Position numbers and translations under genes: made by a program
Notes under the pieces: generated by a model
What the model was told of the DNA's origin: nothing
Seen by the model: only the letters and a program-made list of their open reading frames with translations
Database searches by the model: none
Shown here: positions 31,064 through 41,859 of the stretch, one piece after another
How positions within the stretch are numbered: position 1 is the stretch's first letter
Layout of the letters: the number at the start of each line of letters is the position of its first letter
Assembly (NCBI GenBank): GCA_023955635.1
Contig: JAMXHR010000014.1
Location: 1-64,000, forward strand
DNA from: Methanosarcina sp. ERenArc_MAG2
Lineage (GTDB): Archaea; Halobacteriota; Methanosarcinia; Methanosarcinales; Methanosarcinaceae
Length of the DNA stretch: 64,000 nt
Direction of reading: 5' to 3'

Positions 31064-32873
31064 TCACATTTCGAACCTTGTCATAACCCCATGTAACTCC
31101 TCAGGAGGGAGTTTGTAAAATTGGACAAAGGAAGGAGAGAGTTTTTTAATTATGGAGAAAACTTTCCATATTATATTATTGGTGATTATATCTTCTATTC
31201 CGTAAAAAATCGTCTTTTCATATATTCCTTCCTTTTTTAAAATTTGTTCGACATCGACGACTTCCATGTATCCCATTTTTATTTCAAAAACTCTCAATCC
31301 CTTTGCAAGTTCTTTTGTGAAAGAGCTTTCTACTCCAAATGGGTCATCATGCTTAACCATTGAAATAAATATATTATTTTCATAAATGATATTGTTTTTA
31401 AACATTATGTGAGAAATGTATTGGGGAATTCTGGTTATGTCTCGTGAAAAGAAAAGGGCAGTTCCACTGATTTTATTTTCAGTGGCATATACCTTATTAT
31501 ATTTTTCCAGGAAATTCTCAAATTTCGTGGGTTTCATTAGCTCGTAAAGCCTCTTTTGTCCGGAAGTGTATATAATAATAAGGGTAAAGACCACAGCTGC
31601 TATAATAACGGACCAGTAACCTCCATGCGGTATTTTATAGGTATTTGAGAGGAGGAATACAAGGTCAATGAATGTTATAAACAGAGAGATAATAGTTTTC
31701 GAGATATTTTTTTGTGGTAAAATATCGAAGTCATCAGCATGCCTGTAATTGTCATGGTTCCAGTAACTGCCAGTCCATATGCAGCTGCAAGTCTGCTTGA
31801 TTCTTTAAATATAAATATCATGTATAATACGGAGATCAGGAGCATCCAATTTATCGTGCTTATATAGATCTGTGACTTTAATTCTCCGGATGTATAATCA
31901 ATTTTTAACATTGGCATTATTCGGGTCGTAATTCCCTGATAAACTATTGAAAACACGCCGCTAATCATAGCCTGAGAGGCGATAATCGTAGCTATGATGC
32001 TCAGGATAAGAAATGGAACATATAAAATCTGGGCCTGATGATTTATCATCTCAAATAAAATATTTTTCGAAGCCGGATTTCTAATAAGGAATGCTCCCTG
32101 CCCAAGATAATTAAAGACTAATGCAAAAAAGATCAATCGCCAGGCTTTTAATATAGGCTCTCTCCCCAGATGGCCCATATCAGCGTACAAGGCTTCTCCA
32201 CCGGTACAACACAGAGTAACTTCAGATAATACAAAAAAGCCTACGAGTCCATTACTTGAAAGGAAGTCAATAGCATAATACGGATTTATAGCCTTTAATA
32301 CACCTGGTGTATAAAATATTGAGGCGATGCCTGAAATCGAAAGAGCCAAAAACCAGACAACCATTATTGGTCCAAATACCCATGCAATTTTGTCAGATCC
32401 TTTTTTCTGGAGTGAAAAAAGGCCTATTGCAATTATACTGGCAATTAACATTAGAGTGCCCTGTCCTGTATTTTCAAGTCCGGAAATAATGCGTATTCCC
32501 TCAACAGCACTCAGTATGCTTATTGCAGGCGTAATTACTCCGTCTCCAATAAGGAACGAAGTTCCTATATAGGCTAATATCGTAATTAAAGATACATTTC
32601 TCCCTGATTTCAGCAGTGGAAGGAGGATTTCTTTTAAGACTATAGTTCCTCCTTCTCCTTTTTTCCCAGACTCATAGCAAGCCAGGCGTATTCCATACTC
32701 ACAAGTATGATGAGTGTCCAGATGATTAGAGATAAAACTCCTAATATATGGTCCTCTGTAGGTCTTGTAAGAAGAAATATTACTGTAAGAGTATAGATGG
32801 GACTTGTTCCGATATCTCCAAAGACAAGACCCATAGAGTTTACTACTCCCCTTAAATCGGATTTGTAAAACAT
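31064..32873 (-). CDS. kup: KUP-family potassium uptake transporter (two frameshifts)
   Basis: With two bases restored this is a ~603-residue K+ transporter. The N-terminus GVVNSMGLVFGDIGTSPIYT is the KUP signature. Further conserved parts are FLIGDGVITPAISILSAVEG, NPYYAIDFL and GGEALYADMGHLGREPI. The C-terminal cytoplasmic region ends at 31064. Frame breaks are at the T-run 32659-32664 (one more A on the coding strand restores SLGKKGEGGTIVLKEIL) and the T-run 31707-31713 (restores FYHKKNISKTIISLF and links to YWSVIIAAVVFTLIII). GGAG precedes ATG 32873. KUP proteins take up K+ with protons; methanogens accumulate K+ as a major osmolyte. Confidence 0.87.
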
Positions 32874-33481
32874 AACCTATCTCCTTTTTATTCCGAGAAT
32901 TCGTGGGCAAAAATAAGATTTGAAAACACTATTTGAGATTAAAAGTTTTAGGTATTTAAACCACCTACGATAAATTCTGATTTTTTCTACCCGAAAAGGG
33001 TGAAAAGGAAAATGGAATTCTACTGAACTTCGAATTCAGAATTTCCCGTTTTCATAAAACTTCCGTCTCTATTTTATAATTTTGGTTTTTGTTCTATTAA
33101 CCACAATAGCAAGCGTCTTTTAATAATATATGATTTTGAGAAATACTTTTTCACATATCAAGATGTTGACCCTTTATACATAAAAATCAATATTAATCTG
33201 CTATCAATCTGATTTACATATATTAATCTTGTGATGGAAATAAAAATGTTAATGATTAATAATTAAGAGATTTTAGGGGTAGCTTATTCATAAAATGATT
33301 TTTTCAGAATTTTTTTCAGAATTTTTTCAGACATATCCTTCAGGCATACTTCCTTTCAGACATCTTTACGGGATCGGAAGAGGCTTTCTGGCAGAAGCCG
33401 TAATCGCTGCCACTGTGTTATACTTTTGCACCGGATATTGATGCCTTTTTACAGGGCCCAGAGTGTTTCCCATAAACCCCT
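32874..33481. other. AT-rich spacer, kup promoter side
   Basis: No gene is seen. It includes the kup ribosome-binding site and TATA-like runs, and repeats of TTTTTTCAGAATTTTTTTCAG near 33299-33330. Confidence 0.4.
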
Positions 33482-33685
33482 GAGCTGATAAGGTTCATTA
33501 AAATAATGATAGTACTCTATCCTGCAGTTGCTTTCGGGATACTCTGTTTCTTTCTTCCAGAGAGCAGGAAAAGGCACAAACCCCCTTATTGCCTCTCTTT
33601 TGCGAAGTTCGGTGATGGCTCCCCTTTTACTTACACTTCGCTTTCAAATTCGATTGGGGACTTCTTGGAATCTGATGGGGGCCCG
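33482..33685 (+). pseudogene. Decayed MATE efflux gene remnant
   Basis: Across a frame change this segment reads ELIRFIKIMIVLYPAVAFGI, then FFQRAGKGTNPLIASLLRSS and VMAPLLLTLRF. That matches the region HFLRVMCLFYPTAALGFFSS then FFQGAGKGMNSLIATLLRTI of the nearby MATE gene. Sequence on both sides has lost similarity. It lies upstream of a MarR gene, so an ancestral MarR-MATE pair is plausible. Confidence 0.55.
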
Positions 33686-34016
33686 TTGATACAGTCATAG
33701 GGTCGATAATTACCTTTGTATGGTTCAGATATACCTGAGACGTATGATAAATATGAAGAAAAGTGAGAACGACTGCTAATTTTATGAACAGTGTTGAACC
33801 TTTGATCATAAAATATAAATAGAATTTGGGCAATTTTAGTAAGAAATCAAACAATTCGATAAATGGATAGTAATATAATAAACAATTTAGTTTCGGAAGA
33901 TAAGGAGAAAATAAATAAGGTTCAAAACTCCGCATTTTAAATTTGGACTTTAAAATCTATGGAAAGACCGCTCAGTTTATCTTTCGAATTCGGAAAAACC
34001 CTGACTGTGATAACCA

Positions 34017-34475
34017 ATGAAAGAAGAAAGAATAAAAGATGCAGTAAAACTCCAGTTCGAAATGATTCATCTTTTTCATAAGAACTTTGCCAGGATTTTT
34101 CACCAACTCCGGAATAGCAAATATAACCTGAATAAAAACCAGAATAAAGCCATTATGATTATCGGAGCAGTAGATAATATCATGCCTACGACCCTGGGAA
34201 AATGTATTGACCTTCAGAAGGGAAGCCTCACAACAATGATCGATGCTCTTGAAAGAGAGGAGCTTGTCTGCAGGAAGGGAGACCCAGATGACCGGAGAAA
34301 AACCCTGATTTCCCTTACCGAAAAAGGGAAGGATTACAGGGAATGGTTCATGGGGGAAATCGAGAAAAATGCTTCCGAGATCCTCCAAAAGCTGGATGAA
34401 GAGGACATTATTGCATATCAGGAGAGCCTGAAAACAATGCTTGCAACGTTGAAGAAGCTTGATGAGACCGCCTGA
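34017..34475 (+). CDS. MarR-family transcriptional regulator
   Basis: This 152-residue winged-helix protein has MarR features: the helix-turn-helix region DNIMPTTLGKCIDLQKGSLTTMIDALEREELVCRKGD is followed by the wing motif DPDDRRKTLISLTEKG. N- and C-terminal helices provide the dimer interface. It lies after the decayed MATE gene and 36 bp before the TrmB-like gene in the same direction. MarR proteins often control efflux pumps, so a former role in regulating the lost MATE gene is a reasonable inference. Confidence 0.88.
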   Translation: MKEERIKDAVKLQFEMIHLFHKNFARIFHQLRNSKYNLNKNQNKAIMIIGAVDNIMPTTLGKCIDLQKGSLTTMIDALEREELVCRKGDPDDRRKTLISLTEKGKDYREWFMGEIEKNASEILQKLDEEDIIAYQESLKTMLATLKKLDETA

Positions 34476-34511
34476 ACGGAAAATAACAAAGAGAATAGCC
34501 AGAGGCCTTCA

Positions 34512-34826
34512 ATGGACACCGAAATCATAGGTAAACTCAAGAAGCTGGGGTTCACGGAAAATGAGGCAAAAATTTATGTGGGACTCCTCAGTTTGAATGA
34601 AGCCACAGCAAGGGAAATACATGAATTTACCCTTGTTCCGAGACCAAAGATTTATTCTGTTCTGGAGAGGATGGCAAAAAAAGGATATGTGGAGATAAGA
34701 GGAGGAACTCCTGCCTATTTCAGAAGTATTGACCCGGAGCGACTGACCGAAAGGCTCAGAGATGAATTCCTTTTTTCCCTTAATGAAATCTTAAAAGTAC
34801 TTAGAATTTGTAACGAAGTAACTTAG
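34512..34826 (+). CDS. TrmB-family winged-helix regulator, truncated
   Basis: This 104-residue protein contains only the N-terminal DNA-binding domain of the TrmB family (KLKKLGFTENEAKIYVGLLS; PRPKIYSVLERMAKKGYVEI; YFRSIDPERL). Full-length TrmB proteins are usually about 250-350 residues with an effector domain, so the C-terminal half is missing. The ORF ends inside an inverted repeat (34810-34918), after which a similar-phase stretch STPQEKRKPEAFN appears. An insertion probably cut the gene. A functional stand-alone DNA-binding protein cannot be excluded. Confidence 0.75.
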   Translation: MDTEIIGKLKKLGFTENEAKIYVGLLSLNEATAREIHEFTLVPRPKIYSVLERMAKKGYVEIRGGTPAYFRSIDPERLTERLRDEFLFSLNEILKVLRICNEVT

Positions 34827-34918
34827 GCAATGAATAATATAGTTGAAGTTAAATCAATTCATTTTTTTGTGAAAATGATTTAATACATACTTAAATACTG
34901 CCTATGTTATTTCGCTGC
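34810..34918. mobile_element. Inverted-repeat element truncating the TrmB-like gene
   Basis: The left arm GTAACGAAGTAACTTAGGCA is the imperfect reverse complement of TGCCTATGTTATTTCGCTGC (shared core CGAARTAACWTAGGCA). It is about 109 bp, with no ORF. No clear target duplication is seen. Confidence 0.4.
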
Positions 34919-35607
34919 GAGTCCTCAACTCCACAGGAAAAACGAAAACCAGAAGCTTTTAACTAGGGGCCTGCCCTTTAAATACTCTCAAAAACCCGTG
35001 ATTCTGATAGAGCAAGAAAACGATAAGTTTAAATAAATTAATTAGGAAATAAGCTACCTTAAGCCGGCTGACTAAAATTAGTATATCAGAATCAAAAAAA
35101 GGTAGCGAAAATGAAGGAAATAACCCCACAAAAGCCCATGGAACCGGTTTTACACGGATTCCTGTTAAAAGATCGCAAGTTTGTCCTGCCCTCAAAAATA
35201 AAAATCTTGAACTTTCTACAATGCTTTTCATACAGAAAGCACAAGTCTGAAAAATAGAAACTGCAGGTTTTATTAAGAAACGAAAAATTCTAAAAATAAA
35301 ACTTACCCAGAACAGGTAAGAAAAAATAGAGATCGTATCGGGGAGAGAGCTGGGCAATATCAATCCAGTTCTTTATCTGCAATCTGAATATTGTATGCAA
35401 TTACTTTTATTTTTTCTTTACATATTTTCATGTTAATCCTTTTCAGATTCGAAAATAGCAATTTTTTTCCTTCTTTTAAATAACTATTTATTACGTACAG
35501 CGTAAGAACCTGTATAATACGGATAAAACATACAAACAAAACATACAAACAAAACATACAGACAAATACGGGATAATATAACCTGGGAAGATTCAGAGGG
35601 AGCGACT
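34919..35607. other. Long non-coding spacer with a 13-bp tandem repeat
   Basis: No convincing gene is present. A 48-codon ORF at 35111-35257 (MKEITPQKPMEPVLHGF) is weak. A three-unit tandem repeat AAAACATACAAAC sits at 35525-35563 before the yjbQ promoter. Confidence 0.4.
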
Positions 35608-36005
35608 TTGAAACTCAAAATTGAGACCTCAAAACATATTGAACTGATAGATATCACTTCAGAGATTCAGGAAGAAATAATGAAAAGCGAAGTATCTGAA
35701 GGAATATGCATAATCAGCACAAGGCATACCACCGCAGGCATCATAATAAACGAAAACGAGACTGGGCTGAAAGAAGACATTCTAGCTCTTTTAATGAAAA
35801 TCGTGCCGACGAATGCAGGGTACATGCATGACCGAATAGACAATAATGCGGATTCTCATCTCAGGGCAGTACTGCTCGGAGCAAGCGAGGCCCTGCCTAT
35901 TTCGGAAGGGAAGCTTGAGCTTGGGACCTGGCAGAGAATTTTTTTGCGGAAATGGATGGACCGAGAATCAGGACAGTAAATATTACTCTTTTAAGGGTTC
36001 AATGA
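35608..36005 (+). CDS. YjbQ/UPF0047 family protein (frameshifted)
   Basis: With one base restored this is a 132-residue protein of the YjbQ family (secondary thiamine-phosphate synthase activity has been reported for bacterial members). Conserved parts are GICIISTRHTTAGIIINENE, HDRIDNNADSHLRAVLLG and LGTWQRIFF. The frame is lost at the T-run 35939-35945. One more T gives IFFAEMDGPRIRTVNITLLR, the typical C-terminal end, and a stop at 36005. The initiator is a TTG? no: ATG-like MKLKIE is written from 35608 (TTG codon), preceded by GGGAG. It lies convergent with purF. Confidence 0.85.
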
Positions 36006-36083
36006 GATTAAGAAAAAAACCATAAAAGAATTAAAAAAGAAAACTAAAGAAAGTCCCTTGCAGGTTGCCTGAAAAAAGCACAT

Positions 36084-37514
36084 TCAGGAACTTTCCGGGT
36101 TATTAAAGTCATCCAGGTGGGTCTGTTTCTTTCTACAGTTTTCTCCCGGGATTTCTACAGGATACTCACCTGTGAGGCAGCCAATGCACATGTCGTTTTT
36201 ATTGCACTCCATGGCCCGCATGAGTCCTTCAATACTCAGGTATCCGAGGGAATCGGCGTTAATGAGGCTTTCTACCTCTTTTATGGTCTTGTACGAAGCG
36301 ATAAGTTCCTGCCGGGTTCCCATATCGATACCCAGGTAACAGGGGGCAATAATTGCAGGACTTCCGACCATTGCGTGGATTTCTGACGCACCTGCCCGTC
36401 TAACCATATCTATAATTCGCCTTGAAGTTGTACCCCGAACAATGCTGTCGTCAACCAGGACTACACGTTTGCCTTTGACATTTTCCTGGATTGTGTTCAT
36501 TTTGAGTCTTACTGCGGTTTCACGCAGCTCCTGACCAGGCAGGATAAACGTGCGTCCTATGTAGCGGTTCTTCATCAGGCCTTCAAGGTATTTGATCTCT
36601 GATTCCCGCGCATAGCCGATTGCTGAGGTAATCCCTGAGTCAGGAACAGGAGAAATAATATCGGCTTCGACATGATGCTCCCTGGCGAGTTCCCTTCCGA
36701 TATTTTCCCTCACTTTATAGACCAGTTTTCCGTCAATGACAGAATCGGGCCTTGCGAAGTAAATGAACTCAAAGACACAATGTGCAGGATGAGGCTCGTT
36801 TCCTATCTGGTAACTCTCGAAGCCACTGCCACTAAAGACCATTACCTCTCCTGGCCGCACGTCCCTGATGAGAGTACCGTTCAGAGTATCCAGGGCTACA
36901 CTTTCCGAAACAACTGCATATCCGCCATCGACTTTCCCGAAGCAGAGCGGCTTAAAGCCAAAAGGATCCCTGACAGCGTACAGAGTGCCATCGATATGAA
37001 TAACCAGAGAATAGGAGCCGACAAGCTTGCGCATCACATTACTGATTGATTCTATAGGGTCGTGTTTTATCAGCTCTTTTACGAGAAGGTGACCAATAAC
37101 CTCGGTATCGGAATCGCTGATAAAAATACGTCCTTCACACTCAAGCTTATCTTTGAGTGCTTTAGCATTAACCAGGTTCCCATTATGGGCAATTGTAACT
37201 GTCCCTCCCTTGAAGTTCAGGATAAAGGGCTGGCAGTTCTCTAATTTTGATCCTCCAGTAGTCGAGTAGCGGACATGCCCTACTCCTACATTCCCGATCA
37301 GGCGTCCCAGAGAATCCTTATTGTACACGTCAGGCACAAGCCCCATGCCTTTTATAGAACGAGGAGAAGTGCCGTCATGTACCATTATGCCAGTGGACTC
37401 TTGTCCTCTGTGCTGGAGGGCATACAGGGCGTAATATAGCTTGAATGCGACAGTATTGGATTGAGGCCTGTCGTCGGGAAGAATTATGCCTGCAACGCCG
37501 CATTCTTCTTTCAA
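36084..37514 (-). CDS. purF: Amidophosphoribosyltransferase
   Basis: This 476-residue enzyme catalyses the first step of purine synthesis, PRPP plus glutamine to phosphoribosylamine. The N-terminal Ntn glutaminase domain starts at Cys5 after a short propeptide (MKEE-CGVAGI), with YALQHRGQESTGI, VGHVRYSTTG and AHNGNLVN. The C-terminal PRTase domain carries the PRPP loop RVVLVDDSIVRGTT. Cysteines near the C-terminus (CNKNDMCIGCLTG) with upstream CYLG may hold the Fe-S cluster of this family. It is in a unit with rpl37e and the lsm gene upstream. Confidence 0.96.
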   Translation of the reverse strand: MKEECGVAGIILPDDRPQSNTVAFKLYYALYALQHRGQESTGIMVHDGTSPRSIKGMGLVPDVYNKDSLGRLIGNVGVGHVRYSTTGGSKLENCQPFILNFKGGTVTIAHNGNLVNAKALKDKLECEGRIFISDSDTEVIGHLLVKELIKHDPIESISNVMRKLVGSYSLVIHIDGTLYAVRDPFGFKPLCFGKVDGGYAVVSESVALDTLNGTLIRDVRPGEVMVFSGSGFESYQIGNEPHPAHCVFEFIYFARPDSVIDGKLVYKVRENIGRELAREHHVEADIISPVPDSGITSAIGYARESEIKYLEGLMKNRYIGRTFILPGQELRETAVRLKMNTIQENVKGKRVVLVDDSIVRGTTSRRIIDMVRRAGASEIHAMVGSPAIIAPCYLGIDMGTRQELIASYKTIKEVESLINADSLGYLSIEGLMRAMECNKNDMCIGCLTGEYPVEIPGENCRKKQTHLDDFNNPESS

Positions 37515-37563
37515 TTTTAACCTCCGGTGCAGGTAAAAAATAGAGAAAGTGGAACAAACAGGT

Positions 37564-37755
<192 letters not shown>

Positions 37756-37886
37756 TCAATTTATTAGAACAATATTTGATAATCTGAAGTGATTTTGTTT
37801 TTCTGAAATCATTCTCTGCGGCCAGTCACAATAAGTCGTGTTGCTCACCGAGGTTTAACGATAATAGATGAAGTGCTTGATATAGA

Positions 37887-38126
<240 letters not shown>

Positions 38127-38452
38127 TTATAAATCAAGTCATTATCTATATCAATATAAATAGTTAATCAAGATTTAAACTGATCGCCGCGCTTAAATGT
38201 TTGATTAATTGCATCAAAGTCGCAAATACAATATATAAATGTATCGAAGCAATATACCATTTTTTAAGTTTTCATATAAAAACCTCCCGTAATTAATAAA
38301 AGATTCTCTTAAAGAATAACCCTTCAGGAAAAAATACAATATCATTCAAACACTTTCACCGCAGAGGTATTCATAAAATATTTCTACGAATAGATTTCTT
38401 CAGAGCTGCTGAAGTGATTTTTACAAATAACTTCACTAAATCATTACAAAAC

Positions 38453-38571
38453 TAGGACTTACGCACTTGAAGTACCAAATCAGCTGCAGTCGGCTTACAA
38501 CTTTCTGAAATTCAAATTCTACATCTGATGGTTATTGTGCTTGATTTTGAATCTGAAGTGCGTAAGTCCTA
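38453..38571. mobile_element. Miniature element, family 1, copy C
   Basis: This 119-bp element is bounded by TAGGACTTACGCACTT and AAGTGCGTAAGTCCTA. It is flanked by the 5-bp direct repeat AAAAC. It sits between lsm and thiDN in 38106-38670, which otherwise holds no gene. Confidence 0.88.
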
Positions 38572-38670
38572 AAAACATTCTCAGAAGGCGCAGTGCTAAA
38601 TTAGTTGGCCTTATTGGCAGAAGAAAAATTACAGTAAATCGGAAAACGAACGAATAAAAGAGAGGAATAC

Positions 38671-40015
38671 ATGACAGAAAAGCCCTTAACAGTAAAAATC
38701 CCGATTGTTATGACTATTGCAGGTTCTGATTCAGGAGGAGGAGCCGGAATTGCTGCTGATTTGAAGACTTTTGCTGCTCTGGGAGTGCATGGAACATGCG
38801 CCATTACATCGATTACTGCCCAGAATACTACCGGAGTCCTGGAGGCTTTTGACCTTACTCCTGCAGCTGTCACCAGTCAGATAGAAGCAGTCTGTGCCGA
38901 TATGGATATAAAATGGGCAAAAACAGGCATGCTTGCCTCATCGGGAATTGTAAGGGAAGTTGCAAAAAATGTCCGGAAACATGGGCTTTCCCTTGTGATA
39001 GACCCAGTGATGGCTGCTGAAGCAGGAGGGGACCTGCTGCGAAAAGAAGCTATCTCTGTCCTTATCGAAGAACTGTTGCCTTTCTGCAAGGTTATTACCC
39101 CCAACGCGTCAGAAGCAGGCGTACTTGCCGGCATAGAAGTAAAAATCCTGAGGACGCAAAAATTGCAGCCAGGAAAATAGCGGGTCTGGGTGTCGAAACT
39201 GTCATTGTTACAGGAGGACACCTGGATGCCACTGACCTGCTTTATGAAGCTGGTTCTGATACCTTTACCCGTATCCCGGGAACTTTTGTCAAAGGAGGAA
39301 CTCATGGTTCGGGATGCACTTATTCTGCGGCAATGACTGCCTTTCTCGCCTGCGGTAAAAGCATGGAAATAGCCGCAAGAGAATCAAAGAAATTTGTAGT
39401 AGAGGCAATCCTGAAAAGCCTGCCTGCAGGCAGGGAGTAAATCCTGTAAACCCACTGGGGGTGACTCTGGAAGAGAAAGAGCGCTACCTCGTATTAAGGA
39501 ATTTAAAAGACGCAGTTTTACTGATTGAGGAAAGTCCTGATTTTTCAAAACTTATCCCTGAAGTGGGCTGTAATATAGGGATGGCAATTCCCGGCGCAAA
39601 GAGCTATGAGGACGTTGCGGCAGTGGAAGGTAGAATAGTGAAATATAGAATTCGGGCAGTTCCTGTAGGCTGTGTGGAGTTTGGAGCCAGCAAGCATGTA
39701 TCAAATATAATTCTCTCTGCCCTTCGCCAAAATCCTGAAATAAGGGCAGCAATTAACGTAAAATATTCCGAAAAGGTCCTTGCAGCCTGCAGGGAAATGA
39801 AGCTTGGAATTTCCTCTTTTGACAGGGCTGAAGAACCGGAAAATGCCAGTACCATGGACTGGGGCACAGCCGAAGCAATCAAAAAATACGGAAGCGTCCC
39901 GAAAGTCATCTATGATGAAGGAGGCACAGGAAAAGAGCCCATGATACGCCTGCTTGGTACAAATGCTATTGAAGTAGCAAAGCTTGCTGTGGAACTCGCA
40001 GAAAAGTTACAGTAA
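38671..40015 (+). CDS. thiDN: Bifunctional HMP(-P) kinase / thiamine-phosphate synthase ThiDN (two frameshifts)
   Basis: With two bases restored this is a ~447-residue fusion. The ThiD kinase domain ([67 protein letters not shown]) phosphorylates hydroxymethylpyrimidine and its phosphate. The C-terminal ThiN domain ([66 protein letters not shown]) makes thiamine phosphate in archaea. Frame breaks are at A5 39141-39145 (one A gives [19 protein letters not shown]) and GGG 39433-39435 (one G gives [17 protein letters not shown]). The fused order D-N is the usual methanogen arrangement. Confidence 0.9.
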
Positions 40016-40021
40016 AAATAT

Positions 40022-40139
40022 TAGGACTTACGCACTTGATGTACAAAATCATGCACAATAGGCTTTGTGACTGGTTTAATGTTTTATACAGTTGGAGGTT
40101 TAATGCTATTGATTTCTCAGTTCAACTGCGTAAGTCCTA
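40022..40139. mobile_element. Miniature element, family 1, copy D
   Basis: This 118-bp element is bounded by TAGGACTTACGCACTTGATG and TCAACTGCGTAAGTCCTA. It is flanked by the 5-bp direct repeat AATAT. It lies 6 bp after the thiDN stop. Confidence 0.88.
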
Positions 40140-40254
40140 AATATAAAACGATATAATTTCCTGTAAGGCATTTCCGTGATTATTTTTAAAATTGAGTTTT
40201 CGGTTCTGGTCGTTTTCCATGAGTCATCGGTTAAGAATAAATCGGTTTTCAGTT

Positions 40255-40369
40255 GTGTCCGTGAGTTATTGATCAATTCCGAAAAAGCGGGTATCTTCCC
40301 TCACATTTAAGGAAAACGTAGATCGATTCTTTTGGTTATGGTTTTCAATAACTCACGTCCATTACCATA
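40255..40369. mobile_element. Inverted-repeat miniature element, family 2, copy 2
   Basis: It begins GTGTCCGTGAGTTATTGATC and ends TTTTCAATAACTCACGTCC; the ends are inverted (CGTGAGTTATTGA / TCAATAACTCACG). It is related to 11135-11241, with a better-preserved right end. It is non-coding. Confidence 0.6.
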
Positions 40370-40446
40370 AAAGGAAAAAAGGAAAAAACAGTAATGAATG
40401 ACGTATCAAATTACTTAACCGATAGCCCATGAATTAGTCTTTAATT

Positions 40447-40644
40447 GTAACTATTCAGCTACCCTAAAATGAGCCAATTGATTCTGATTTTTACTATATG
40501 GACAACCAAAATTAGGAATTCAGGGTAAAATTAAAAACGGCTTCATTTGACATCAGTTTATAAAATAGTATTAAGTAGAATATGCATAACAAACTATATA
40601 AATTACGGCTCTTGATATTGATTATTGGGTAGCTGAATAGTTAC
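40447..40644. mobile_element. Miniature element, family 3 (198 bp)
   Basis: Perfect 18-bp terminal inverted repeats GTAACTATTCAGCTACCC / GGGTAGCTGAATAGTTAC bound this non-coding element. The 8-bp direct repeat CTTTAATT flanks both ends, a convincing target-site duplication. The autonomous transposon is not in the window. Confidence 0.9.
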
Positions 40645-41039
40645 CTTTAATTTCTATCCTTATTTTTTTGAGTATATATATTTTTATAATTAGATTTCTT
40701 TTTTGTTAATTTTATCATAATATATTACTAATATATATTATATATTGATACTAAATTACAAAAACGTGTTAATTTTTAACATATTTATATATAAACATGT
40801 TAACATTTAAATAGTAAATCATCATTGATAATACTAACAAAAAATTTTGGCTTCCTTCAGAAAGCTTAAAAAAGTATCGATTTTCCTGCAAAGAAGGAAG
40901 ATGTTGTTAAGCGCTAAGGATAATAACGCTAGAGACGACACATTCTGCGGAATATAATATTATCTCTGGAAAAAGAGTATAAAACGCTGCAGATGTCACC
41001 AAGGAGTTTAAAAGAGACTAAAAGTAAAGAGGGAATATC

Positions 41040-41273
41040 ATGGAAACTGAGAGTAAAGGTGGATTTATTACAGAACTTCCTATGAAAACTCAGGAGATAT
41101 TCAAAAATATAGATTTTCCTGTAAAAAGGAACGACATTATTGAGCAAGCAAGGAAGAGTGGAGCAATCCCGGACATACTAAGGGAACTTGGCATGCTTCC
41201 AGACAAAAAATATAATAGCGCTGAGGATGCCGCCGAGGAACTTCATAAAATTTACATCGGGATCCCCTCCTAA
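41040..41273 (+). CDS. DUF2795 domain small protein
   Basis: This 77-residue soluble protein resembles DUF2795 (pattern: short helical domain with DFPVKRNDIIEQARKSGAIPDI and LRELGMLPDKKYNSAEDAAEEL). These proteins have no known function. ATG 41040 is preceded by GAGGGAATATC. The sequence just upstream (40862-40950) looks like a decayed partial copy of the same gene (ESLKKYRFSCKEG compared with QEIFKNIDFPVKRN). It is surrounded on both sides by miniature mobile elements. Confidence 0.65.
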   Translation: METESKGGFITELPMKTQEIFKNIDFPVKRNDIIEQARKSGAIPDILRELGMLPDKKYNSAEDAAEELHKIYIGIPS

Positions 41274-41436
41274 AAAGTGTAACTTCTTTTTTAGCTTTTC
41301 GCTGTTTCATGTGGGTTGAAAATAATTGTTTAGTCATAAAAGAAACAGCGAAGAAACTTTTTTTCATTTATTTAAGAATAGTTATAAAATAATTTCAAGT
41401 TTTTACTCTGGGAATGACTCTAATTTCTTTTCTATA

Positions 41437-41644
41437 AATCAAAGTTGCGCTGGCGCACCCCGCTGCAAGCAACAGGGTATGTTCGAGCCCCCGCTCCAAA
41501 TTCAGTTAAAGAAGGCAATAACCCTAAATAATTTAGTTTGAGCAGAAGTTAACAGATAAAAATGGAATTGATAAATCATATTATTAACGGTTACCTGGGA
41601 AGTTTCCATCCCCGCAGCAAGCTAGCGGGGTATTCGACTGAAAT
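41437..41644. repeat. 208-bp direct repeat, copy 1 (IS200/IS605-like miniature element)
   Basis: It is about 95% identical to 43547-43753. Subterminal hairpins are TGCGC-TG-GCGCA near the left end and CCCCGC-AGCAAGCTA-GCGGGG near the right end, followed by TATTCGACTGAAAT. There is no ORF and no terminal inverted repeat. Hairpins near ends without terminal inverted repeats are the mark of IS200/IS605-derived miniature elements; the family assignment is inferred. Confidence 0.7.
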
Positions 41645-41677
41645 CAAAGTGTGAATTGTTAGAGACTTTGACATAAG

Positions 41678-41794
41678 TAGGACTTACGCGGTTGAAAAAT
41701 AAAATCAAGTACAGGCACCCCCGTAGGAATCGTTGTGATTTAGACCTTTGAGTGTTTGCTGTTGCTATTTTTCGTTTCAACCGCGTAAGTCCTA
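41678..41794. mobile_element. Miniature element, family 1, copy E
   Basis: This 117-bp element is bounded by TAGGACTTACGCGGTTGAAA and TTTCAACCGCGTAAGTCCTA. Both arms carry the same GCGG variant. It is flanked by the 5-bp direct repeat ATAAG. Confidence 0.88.
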
Positions 41795-41859
41795 ATAAGA
41801 TTTATATCAATGTGAAAAAATAGCGATTTATAGAGTTCAACCTGATTTCAAAATTTTGG

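Noticed and set aside
40862..40960. Possible decayed duplicate of the DUF2795 gene
   Set aside because: The similarity (about 6 of 14 residues with a stop) is too weak to list as a feature; mentioned only in the DUF2795 entry.
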